Assembly (NCBI GenBank): GCA_017558425.1
Contig: JAFYVD010000003.1
Location: 1-10,484, forward strand
DNA from: Clostridia bacterium
GTDB lineage: Bacteria > Bacillota_A > Clostridia > RUG12999
DNA length: 10,484 nt
Reading direction: 5' to 3'
Position numbers and translations under genes: made by a program. Below, piece by piece: positions 1 through 5,987 of the stretch. The notes below the pieces were generated by a model, which was not told where the DNA came from, ran no database searches, and worked only from the letters and a program-made list of their open reading frames with translations. The stretch's first letter is position 1, and each line of letters starts with the position of its first letter.

Positions 1-1462
1 ATTTTTCGCCGCCTGCAACAATTACCGCATGGCCAAGCTCAGCACCTTTCCCATAAGCTCCCGTGAATAAATGTCCATCAATTACAACACCGCCACCAAC
101 TCCGGTGCCAAGCGTTATCATAATCATATTATCGCTTTCTTTACCGCTTCCGGCAATAAATTCGCCCCAGGCTGCCGCATTGGCGTCATTTTCAACATAC
201 ACTTTTTTGCCGAGAGCTTTTTCCATATATTCACGGATGGGTACATCATAAAATTTAAGGTTGTTTGAAAATTCCACCATACCGGTTTCCTTCTCAATAG
301 CTCCGGGGCAACCGATCCCAACAGACTCAATGTCCGCAAAATCAATTCCGCTTGCCTCTGCCGCTTCTTTTGCACAAATTGCCATATCGTCAAAAATTTC
401 ATTATAGGGTCTGGGAAGTGCTGTTTTTCTTTTTGCCCTGCCGTAAATGGTGCCATATTCATCCACAACAGCCGCGGCAATGTTTGTGCCGCCCAAATCT
501 ATACCCACAAAATATCTCGGAGGGTTCTGAACCAGAAGAACCGTTCCTTTTCCCGAAAGCGTATACTCTCCCTCGCCTGCAGGGATAAATGCAACCTGCC
601 CTGCCGTAATTGCAGTTGCTCCGCCCGAATATTTTATCAGGGATTCCCCTTCTGTCTGCACAAGGGCATGGTAAGACTTTTCATCTGCGCTGATTGCTTT
701 TTCTTTGGCAGAAAGCTTTATTTCCTTCACCTGAAAGAACTTGCAACTACCTATCATTCTTGCACCGTCTGAGCAAGTTGGAATTGCACGAACTTTTCCT
801 TTTTCGGTATTTGCAGATTCCACACCTTTTTCAATGTGAAGTTCTCTGGGTTTACCGTCTTTCCCAACTCTGCCATAATCATAAAGTCGGTATGTTACGT
901 TGGAATTCTGCTGAATTTCAGCAATCAGATTGCCTTTGCCGATGGCATGTATTGTTCCTGCCTCCACAAAGAAAACGTCACCTTTTTTGGAATCAACACA
1001 ACCCAGCAGATTTTCAACCGTGTTGGTTTTTATAGCATCCGCAAGCTCTTTTTTCGTGATATCCTGTTTAACTCCGTGAATTATTTTGGCACCTTTGTCC
1101 GCCCCGGCAACATACCACATTTCGGTTTTACCATTCTGGTTCTCCCATTTTTTTGCCAATTCATCGCAAGGGTGAACCTGCACACTTAAATTCTGTGCCG
1201 CATCAATAAACTTTATCAGAATGGGCAGTTCGTCCGACGGACAGTTCGTTCCCAAAACCTGCGGGTTTTCCGCAATGAATTTTTCCACCGAAACACCGTC
1301 AAAATCACCGCCGTCAATCACGCTCATTCCATCGGGATGGCTGCTGAGCACCCAACTTTCCGCAACAGGCGAAATTTCAGTCTTTACCCCGAATTTTTCG
1401 CGCATTTTATTGCCGCCCCATATATAATCTTTGTATACACCTTTAAATTTTAAAATTTTCAT
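1..1462 (-). CDS. manA: Fused class I mannose-6-phosphate isomerase / ROK sugar kinase (3' end beyond window)
   Basis: One uninterrupted frame of 487 codons starts at ATG 1462-1460 and runs off the left edge; I translated the whole minus strand and found no stop. Residues 1 to about 316 form a full-length class I mannose-6-phosphate isomerase (short Bacillus type, about 315 aa) with both cupin halves. Visible are LSVQVHP with likely zinc ligands Gln95 and His97, Glu114 in KTEMWYV, His172 in AGTIHAIG and the catalytic-type Arg192 in TYRLYDYGR. Directly after, YFVGIDLGGTN (Asp322) is the ATP-phosphate motif of a ROK kinase, followed by GIGCPGAI, VENDANAAAWGE (catalytic Asp426), the LGTGVGGG loop and GAELGH (Glu475, His478). 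The CxCG zinc cluster and kinase C-terminus lie outside. Cytoplasmic. Together the halves would phosphorylate mannose (or a related hexose) and isomerise it to fructose-6-phosphate; the kinase's sugar is inferred. RBS GAGGTGA lies at 1473-1467. Confidence 0.93.
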   Translation of the reverse strand, partial: MKILKFKGVYKDYIWGGNKMREKFGVKTEISPVAESWVLSSHPDGMSVIDGGDFDGVSVEKFIAENPQVLGTNCPSDELPILIKFIDAAQNLSVQVHPCDELAKKWENQNGKTEMWYVAGADKGAKIIHGVKQDITKKELADAIKTNTVENLLGCVDSKKGDVFFVEAGTIHAIGKGNLIAEIQQNSNVTYRLYDYGRVGKDGKPRELHIEKGVESANTEKGKVRAIPTCSDGARMIGSCKFFQVKEIKLSAKEKAISADEKSYHALVQTEGESLIKYSGGATAITAGQVAFIPAGEGEYTLSGKGTVLLVQNPPRYFVGIDLGGTNIAAAVVDEYGTIYGRAKRKTALPRPYNEIFDDMAICAKEAAEASGIDFADIESVGIGCPGAIEKETGMVEFSNNLKFYDVPIREYMEKALGKKVYVENDANAAAWGEFIAGSGKESDNMIMITLGTGVGGGVVIDGHLFTGAYGKGAELGHAVIVAGGEK

Positions 1463-1484
1463 AATATCACCTCAATTTAACCAT

Positions 1485-1502
1485 TATGATAATTCTATCA
1501 TA
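1485..1502. promoter_or_regulatory. Inverted repeat over the -10 box (possible operator)
   Basis: TATGATA and TATCATA are perfect 7-bp inverted arms separated by 4 bp (ATTC on the plus strand). The repeat covers the predicted -10 box of the isomerase-kinase promoter, a position where a bound repressor would block transcription. The region is AT-rich, so a chance palindrome is possible. No regulator gene for it is visible in the window. Confidence 0.35.
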
Positions 1503-1520
1503 TTGTATATGTTTTTTCAA
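1492..1520 (-). promoter_or_regulatory. SigA-type promoter of the isomerase-kinase gene
   Basis: Reading the minus strand, a -35 TTGAAA (1520-1515) and a -10 TAGAAT (1497-1492) are separated by exactly 17 bp. The -10 ends 29 nt before the start codon, leaving room for a short leader that carries the GAGGTGA ribosome binding site. The motif match is direct; activity is inferred. Confidence 0.6.
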
Positions 1521-1564
1521 GTCGAATTTCAATAAAAATAAGCCACTATGCTATTCAAATTCCA

Positions 1565-1593
1565 TTGACAAAACATTTATATAAGTATATAAT
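1565..1593 (+). promoter_or_regulatory. Perfect-consensus SigA promoter of the lipoprotein gene
   Basis: TTGACA (1565-1570), 17 bp, then TATAAT (1588-1593): both hexamers match the vegetative consensus exactly with optimal spacing. Transcription would start near 1600, about 44 nt before the ATG at 1644. The GAGG ribosome binding site is at 1633-1636. Confidence 0.8.
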
Positions 1594-1643
1594 GAAAAAA
1601 GGCTCAATCCAAAAAATACATTCAACATAAGCGAGGTTTTATT

Positions 1644-2078
1644 ATGAAAAGAACTCTGATAATTTTTCTTATGGCATCTTTAATACTCCTTTCCGGTTGT
1701 ACCTCTAATGAAAAAAAAGAGGCTATAAATAAAACATATAACGCCATCCTTGCCGAAAACTACGCAGAAGCTGAAACATGGGCTGAAAAAGCTGTACTCG
1801 AAGGTTGTGACGACGAAAAGTTTCTTATGCTCAAAACCAATATTGAAATCTACAACGATGCAGAAGAGGCGTTAAATTCCCTTGATTACAAACTTGCCGA
1901 TAAAAAAATGAACGGCGAAAAGTTATTTAAAAACAATAAAATGAATTCCGCAATGTCGGATATGACCCGTAAAATCAGTGCCATCGAGAGCATCGTAACT
2001 CTTTACAACAAAAATGAATCATCCTCCTATTCTGTAGCAATAGACCATATAGACAAGCTTTTTGCGGATTTCACATAA
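1644..2078 (+). CDS. Lipoprotein, N-terminal part, ended by an in-frame TAA
   Basis: ATG 1644 follows GAGG (1633-1636) with 7 nt spacing. The 144-residue product opens with a Lys-Arg, hydrophobic stretch and lipobox LSGC (Cys19), so it should be lipidated and anchored on the outer face of the cytoplasmic membrane. The rest (about residues 24-144) is charged and predicted helical. It has an alternating pattern around NAILAENYAEAETWAEKA that resembles TPR-like repeats, but I do not recognise a family. The frame ends at TAA 2076-2078, yet the same frame continues open to 2639, so this is best read as the front part of a 331-residue protein. If the TAA is real, the cell would make a short lipoprotein without the C-terminal PepSY-like domain. 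Function unknown. Confidence 0.75.
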   Translation: MKRTLIIFLMASLILLSGCTSNEKKEAINKTYNAILAENYAEAETWAEKAVLEGCDDEKFLMLKTNIEIYNDAEEALNSLDYKLADKKMNGEKLFKNNKMNSAMSDMTRKISAIESIVTLYNKNESSSYSVAIDHIDKLFADFT

Positions 2079-2639
2079 ACTGAGCAGCAAAAGCAAAAAT
2101 TAACTGTATATAAAGAATCGGCACAGCAAAAATGCATTAAACGAGCAATTGACGAAGGTCACGCTGTCAGTGCCATAAGTCAGGCAGACGAGTTTTTGAC
2201 AGATACTACCCTTTCAGAAAAACAAATTTCAATTCTCAAAAATTTAAAATTTGATGCTCAGGTAGCTGAAATAGAAGAAAAAATCAATGATAAATTTTTA
2301 AGTTCTTCTGCAAAGGAAAAACTGCAAGCACTCCTCGAAAGTGATGATATTACTGCCGAGCAGAGAAGACGTCTTCAGAACATCTCTCCTTCATCCTCGG
2401 TTCAGGATGCTCCCGTAACAGAACAATTGTCCCCCAAAGCATTAATTGATGAAAATTCTGCATTAAAGAAAGCGAAACAAGCTTATCCTGAAGTATTTAA
2501 ACCCAATTCGAAGGTGACAGTTACTTATCATAACGGCTTCTACATTATAAATATTACCTCTTCTTCATCTTCCCCCGACGAAGGAGTTGCTATTACTGTA
2601 GACGCCCTGACCGGCAATGTAACCAATATAGCCGGCTAA
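2079..2639 (+). pseudogene. C-terminal part of the same lipoprotein gene, cut off by the TAA; PepSY-like domain
   Basis: From 2079 the frame of the preceding lipoprotein stays open for 186 codons up to TAA 2637-2639. It contains no ATG in frame. The first possible start is a TTG at 2196 without a convincing ribosome binding site, and about 39 coding codons would lie unused between the stop and that TTG. This argues that it is not an independent gene. It begins TEQQKQKLTVYKES, continues through helical, charged sequence and a Ser-rich linker, and ends in a segment (about the last 65 residues: ALKKAKQAYPEVF, then VTVTYHNGFYIINI and VDALTGNVTNI) that looks like a PepSY-type domain, found in secreted or membrane-bound proteins and thought to bind or inhibit peptidases. 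Possible causes are a recent nonsense mutation (for example CAA to TAA), a base-call error, or readthrough. The domain call is moderate. Confidence 0.65.
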
Positions 2640-2654
2640 TTCAACGTTTATTTC

Positions 2655-2694
2655 AAAGCCGGGAAAAATCTCAGTTTTCCCCGGCTTTATTTTA
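2655..2694 (+). terminator. Rho-independent terminator after the lipoprotein gene
   Basis: AAAGCCGGG-AAAA at 2655-2668 pairs with TTTTCCCCGGCTTT at 2675-2688 with one bulged base. It is followed by ATTTTAT. It begins 16 nt after the final stop at 2639 and separates this unit from the GH3 gene promoter. Confidence 0.8.
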
Positions 2695-2696
2695 TA

Positions 2697-2725
2697 TTGA
2701 CTCATAATTTCTTTAATGGTATAAT
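2697..2725 (+). promoter_or_regulatory. SigA-type promoter of the GH3 glycosidase gene
   Basis: TTGACT (2697-2702), 17 bp, then TATAAT (2720-2725). It lies immediately after the preceding terminator and 33 nt before the ATG at 2758, whose ribosome binding site is GAGG at 2747-2750. The gene therefore seems to be transcribed alone. Confidence 0.72.
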
Positions 2726-2757
2726 TGGAAACAATAAAAATAAAATGAGGTTATCTT

Positions 2758-3903
2758 ATGCACACTCTGAAAAAGTCGCTTTTCATAAGCTTTTTATTGA
2801 TATTAATTCTTGTTTTTCCAACCGGATGCAAAAAGCGTGACCCACAGCAACAGCTTTCACAAAAGGTTGATTCTATTATGAAACAAATGTCGCTCAGCGA
2901 CAAGGTATATCAAATGCTGTTTGTTACCCCCGAATCTCTTACGAAGGTCGGAACTGTTGTATCGGCAGGCGAAGCCACAAAAACCGCACTTAAAAGTAAG
3001 CCCGTTGGGGGAATTGTTTATTTTGCTTCCAATTTCGAATCACGCGAGCAAACCGCCGAAATGATAAAAAACAGCCAATCATATTCAGAAATCCCATTGT
3101 TTATAGCCGTCGACGAAGAAGGCGGCAGGGTTTCGCGATTGGGAAACAACCCTGAAATGGGGTTGACAAAACACCCACCCATGAAAGAAATCGGCGATTC
3201 TAAAGATATAAACAAAGCATATATGGTTGGCAAAACTTTGGCAACCGAACTTTCGGAACTTGGTTTCAATGTCGATTTTGCCCCCGTTGCCGATTTGATT
3301 ATAAACGAAGAAAACAGCGAAATTGGTGACCGTTCTTTTGGTACAGATGCGGAAAATGTCTCTCAAATGGTCGCAAATGTTGTTAAAGGCTTGCAGGAAA
3401 ACCAAGTTTCTGCGGCTCTTAAACATTTCCCCGGACACGGAAGCACGCAGGTCGATTCACACACCGGATTTTCCGAAAGCACACGAACACTTGACCAGAT
3501 CAGAAATGCAGAAATTCTCCCATTTAAAGCAGGAATTAAAGAAGGGTCCGACTTTGTTATGGTTTCGCATATGACACTTACAAACGCAACTCCTTCACCG
3601 CTCCCCTGCTCTTTATCAAAAGAAATCATAACAGATTTGCTTAAAACCGAGTTGGGCTATAAAGGTATTGTCATTACCGACTCCTTCAGTATGGGAGCAA
3701 TCACAGAGGAATACACCATAGATGAAGCTGTCGTAAAAGCCATAACCGCCGGAGTTGATATGATTTTAATGCCCAAGGATCCGGCAGCCGCCCACACCGC
3801 CATACTCAGTGCCGTAGAATCGGGCAAAATCTCCGCTGAACGCATTGACGAGAGCGTACAGAAAATATTAACTTTAAAATTTAAAAAGAATATGTTTAAT
3901 TAA
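2758..3903 (+). CDS. nagZ: Membrane-anchored GH3 beta-N-acetylhexosaminidase (NagZ type)
   Basis: This 381-residue protein starts at ATG 2758, 7 nt after GAGG. Residues 1-23 are a lipoprotein signal ending in the lipobox PTGC (Cys24), so it should act outside the cell, tethered to the membrane. The rest is one GH3 barrel: VDEEGGRVSRL (118-128), FAPVADL (174-180), the diagnostic KHFPGHGSTQVDSH (222-235) holding the Asp233/His235 acid-base dyad of NagZ enzymes, and VITDSFSMGAI (305-315) with the nucleophile Asp308. NagZ enzymes remove non-reducing terminal GlcNAc from muropeptides, or GlcNAc from chitin fragments. It lacks the C-terminal second domain of B. subtilis NagZ. The role in peptidoglycan recycling is inferred from family and location, since no MurNAc or GlcNAc uptake genes are visible. 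It has its own promoter and terminator. Confidence 0.93.
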   Translation: MHTLKKSLFISFLLILILVFPTGCKKRDPQQQLSQKVDSIMKQMSLSDKVYQMLFVTPESLTKVGTVVSAGEATKTALKSKPVGGIVYFASNFESREQTAEMIKNSQSYSEIPLFIAVDEEGGRVSRLGNNPEMGLTKHPPMKEIGDSKDINKAYMVGKTLATELSELGFNVDFAPVADLIINEENSEIGDRSFGTDAENVSQMVANVVKGLQENQVSAALKHFPGHGSTQVDSHTGFSESTRTLDQIRNAEILPFKAGIKEGSDFVMVSHMTLTNATPSPLPCSLSKEIITDLLKTELGYKGIVITDSFSMGAITEEYTIDEAVVKAITAGVDMILMPKDPAAAHTAILSAVESGKISAERIDESVQKILTLKFKKNMFN

Positions 3904-3937
3904 AAAATCACATCGGCAAAGCCGATGTGATTTTTTT
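3902..3937. terminator. Bidirectional terminator between the GH3 gene and spoIVA
   Basis: A perfect 10-bp stem, TCACATCGGC (3908-3917) with GCCGATGTGA (3921-3930) and an AAA loop, is flanked by six A on the left and seven T on the right. It therefore has a U-tract in both directions. It sits between convergent genes: it follows the GH3 stop directly, and the spoIVA stop codon (3938-3936) overlaps its right flank. Confidence 0.9.
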
Positions 3938-5405
3938 ACAATATTATACAAATCAGTCCGCCCGAGCCTTCATTGATAATTCTCTGAAGGGTTTCCTGGA
4001 TTTTGAATCGGGATTCATCGGGCATTCGGGACAGTTTTGTGTGAAGTCCGTCGTTCACCAGTTCGTGGAGCGATTTACCGAAAATATTGGATTCCCATAT
4101 TTTCTGCGGTTCCGACTCAAACTCATCAACTAACGAACGCACCAGTTCTTCCGACTGCTTTTCAGTACCCACAATTGGCGAAACCTCCGTTTCAATCTCC
4201 GCTCTAATGAGGTGCAGAGACGGTGCGGCGGCTTTCAGGCGCACTCCGTAGCGGTTGCCCTGACGAACTATTTCAGGCTCTTCAAGACGCAGTTCGTCTA
4301 TCGAAGGGTAAACAACTCCGTACCCCTTTGCATCAACTTCTTTCAACGCATATTCAAGCTTATCATATTTTTTCTTAATCTCTTTCAGCTCAATTAGCAA
4401 CTTTAACAGCTGTCCGTCATCGGCAATATCAAGCCCCGTCGTACTGCTTAAAACCTCGTAAAACAGCGGCTCGGGAGTTGTTATCTCCACCCCTATTATC
4501 CCTCTGCCCAAATCGGTTTTCACAGTTTTTACATCGTCAGCATACTCAAGTGTTTTAAGTTTTTCGATTTTTTTCTTGGCATCGCTGATTTTCCTCACAT
4601 CGGTCAGGCAATCACGCACCGAAGTGAAAATCCCGTTTTTCAGAGGGTGCGACCATTCAAGTGCGTCCAGCCAGCCGGGCAAATCAATGCCGATTTCGGT
4701 AAGCGGAAATTCATATAAAACAGTTGTGAGAATTGATTCAATATCATCTTCGTCAAGCTGTGCACAGGAAACGCAAATTACAGGCACGCCGTATTTTTCT
4801 TCAAGGTTCTTTCTTAACTCCTTAGCCTGCGTACCCGCCGGATTAACCGAATTTAACAGCACCGCAAAAGGTTTGTTGATTTTTTTAAGTTCGCCGACAA
4901 CCCTTTCTTCCGCTTCAATGTAACTTTCCCTGGGTATCTCTGTTATACTTCCGTCGGTTGTAACCACTATTCCAATGGTGGAATGGTCTTTAATCACCTT
5001 TTCTGTGCCAATCTCAGCCGCTTCATCAAATGGCATGGGCGCATCATCCCACGGAGTCTGTACCATCCTGACAGCGCCCTCTTCTTCGGATCCAAGCGCC
5101 CCTCTCACCATATATCCCACGCAGTCCACCATACGCACATTGCAATCCGCATCGTTAATGCGGATATTGACCGCCTCATTGGGCACAAATTTGGGTTCTG
5201 TGGTCATAATTGTTCTGCCCGAGGCACTCTGCGGCAATTCATCGCGAGCCCTGTCACGCTTATAACTGTTATCAATATTGGGCAGAACCTTGGTGTCCAT
5301 AAACCGCTTGATAAATGTGGATTTTCCTGTCCTCACAGGTCCCACGACTCCAATGTAAATATCGCCTTGCGTCCTCTGTGCAATATCCTTATAAATATTT
5401 TCCAT
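3936..5405 (-). CDS. spoIVA: Stage IV sporulation protein A (spore coat basement-layer ATPase)
   Basis: The 489-residue protein (B. subtilis SpoIVA has 492) begins MENIYKDIAQRTQGDIYIG and carries the P-loop GPVRTGKST (residues 22-30, Lys28). Thr68-Thr69 in RTIMTTEPKFVPNEA match the sensor threonines of the B. subtilis protein, and MVDCVGY (about 92-98) is the Walker B region. The C-terminus GGLICIIL is the conserved tail needed for forespore localisation and contact with SpoVM. The family hydrolyses ATP to polymerise irreversibly on the outer forespore membrane, giving the platform for coat assembly and supporting cortex formation. ATG 5405-5403 is preceded by GAAGGAAGGG (5420-5411). The gene is single, divergent from the marR operon, and has a SigE-like promoter. 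No disruption is seen. This gene is the main evidence that the organism forms endospores. Confidence 0.98.
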   Translation of the reverse strand: MENIYKDIAQRTQGDIYIGVVGPVRTGKSTFIKRFMDTKVLPNIDNSYKRDRARDELPQSASGRTIMTTEPKFVPNEAVNIRINDADCNVRMVDCVGYMVRGALGSEEEGAVRMVQTPWDDAPMPFDEAAEIGTEKVIKDHSTIGIVVTTDGSITEIPRESYIEAEERVVGELKKINKPFAVLLNSVNPAGTQAKELRKNLEEKYGVPVICVSCAQLDEDDIESILTTVLYEFPLTEIGIDLPGWLDALEWSHPLKNGIFTSVRDCLTDVRKISDAKKKIEKLKTLEYADDVKTVKTDLGRGIIGVEITTPEPLFYEVLSSTTGLDIADDGQLLKLLIELKEIKKKYDKLEYALKEVDAKGYGVVYPSIDELRLEEPEIVRQGNRYGVRLKAAAPSLHLIRAEIETEVSPIVGTEKQSEELVRSLVDEFESEPQKIWESNIFGKSLHELVNDGLHTKLSRMPDESRFKIQETLQRIINEGSGGLICIIL

Positions 5406-5434
5406 ATTCGCCCTTCCTTCGTCCTTTTTTGTAA

Positions 5435-5463
5435 ACTATATGTCCCAAATGGATTTTTTATGA
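5435..5463 (-). promoter_or_regulatory. SigE-like sporulation promoter of spoIVA
   Basis: On the minus strand, TCATAAA (5463-5457), 14 bp, then CATATAGT (5442-5435). This resembles the mother-cell SigE pattern (ATA-containing -35, CATA-containing -10, 14-15 bp spacer). It would give a leader of about 23 nt carrying the GAAGGAAGGG site. SigE control of spoIVA is established in B. subtilis; the assignment here rests on motif and placement. Confidence 0.5.
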
Positions 5464-5480
5464 ATATTTTTCCAAAAGTA

Positions 5481-5509
5481 TTGACTTGCAAATTAATTCG
5501 GTTTATAAT
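5481..5509 (+). promoter_or_regulatory. SigA-type promoter of the marR-ABC operon
   Basis: TTGACT (5481-5486), 17 bp, then TATAAT (5504-5509), 36 nt before the marR ATG at 5546. The spacer contains short palindromes (TTGCAA at 5486-5491 and AATTAATT at 5491-5498) where a MarR dimer could bind. They are too short and AT-rich to call an operator with confidence. Confidence 0.72.
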
Positions 5510-5545
5510 AGTTAGTAATCAAACTTTTTTATTTTGAGGTGGAAT

Positions 5546-5986
5546 ATGAAGGATAATCAGATTCTTTCATTGCTCAGGAAGGTTACGGCTTTCAGAAAGC
5601 TGATTTTTTCGGGCGTGGAAGTGGAGCTTGGCTTTGAGCTGGGTAAAACCCAGCGAGGAGTTTTGATGTATCTTGCATTTCTAGGGCCCGTTCCGATGAA
5701 TGATGTGAGCGAAAAATTTGCACTTGCAAAAGGTTCTTTCACTCAGGTTGCGGACGGACTTGAACAGCTTGGGTTGATTGAGCGAAAACGGTGCGAGAAA
5801 GACCGACGGATAATTTATCTTGAAACAACCGAAAAAGGCAAAGATGCGGCTGTGAAAATCCACGCTGCAACCGAGCAGCGTATAGACTCTCTGCTTTCCA
5901 AGTTGCCCGATGCGGATAAATCAAAGTTTTTGGACAGTTTCTCGGCCGTTGCCGAATATATTGATGTTATAAGAGGTGAGATATAG
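5546..5986 (+). CDS. MarR-family transcriptional regulator
   Basis: A 146-residue winged-helix protein. The start is taken at ATG 5546 because GAGGTGG (5536-5542) lies just upstream; a TTG at 5534 overlaps that site and is unlikely. The layout is typical of MarR: an N-terminal dimerisation helix, a HTH with the recognition helix near residues 62-76 (KGSFTQVADGLEQLGL), a wing (about 78-93) with the hallmark Asp86-Arg87-Arg88, and C-terminal dimerisation helices. The stop at 5984-5986 is one base from the start of the first ABC subunit, so it is the first gene of the operon and probably represses its own promoter until a ligand binds. The ligand is unknown. No domain is missing. Confidence 0.93.
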   Translation: MKDNQILSLLRKVTAFRKLIFSGVEVELGFELGKTQRGVLMYLAFLGPVPMNDVSEKFALAKGSFTQVADGLEQLGLIERKRCEKDRRIIYLETTEKGKDAAVKIHAATEQRIDSLLSKLPDADKSKFLDSFSAVAEYIDVIRGEI

Positions 5987-5987
5987 A

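Noticed and set aside
694..1189. Plus-strand ORFs of 113 and 117 codons across the isomerase region
   Set aside because: They are antisense shadows of the isomerase domain, which carries all conserved motifs on the minus strand.
2076..2078. An alternative genetic code or selenocysteine at the internal stop
   Set aside because: The codon is TAA, not TGA; the other genes here end in TAA or TAG normally, and nothing suggests recoding beyond this site.
2196..2639. An independent 147-codon gene starting at TTG 2196
   Set aside because: It is in the same frame as the lipoprotein gene, coding sequence continues upstream of the TTG to the TAA at 2076, and there is no good ribosome binding site or ATG.
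5481..5530. A MarR operator palindrome around the operon promoter
   Set aside because: Only short AT-rich palindromes (TTGCAA, AATTAATT) are present; no repeat of 7 bp or more per arm was found.
5534..5545. A longer MarR protein starting at TTG 5534
   Set aside because: This TTG overlaps the ribosome binding site GAGGTGG that serves ATG 5546.
5976..5987. A GTG start for the first ABC subunit at 5976
   Set aside because: It lies inside the AGGTGAG ribosome binding site of ATG 5988 and inside the marR coding end.
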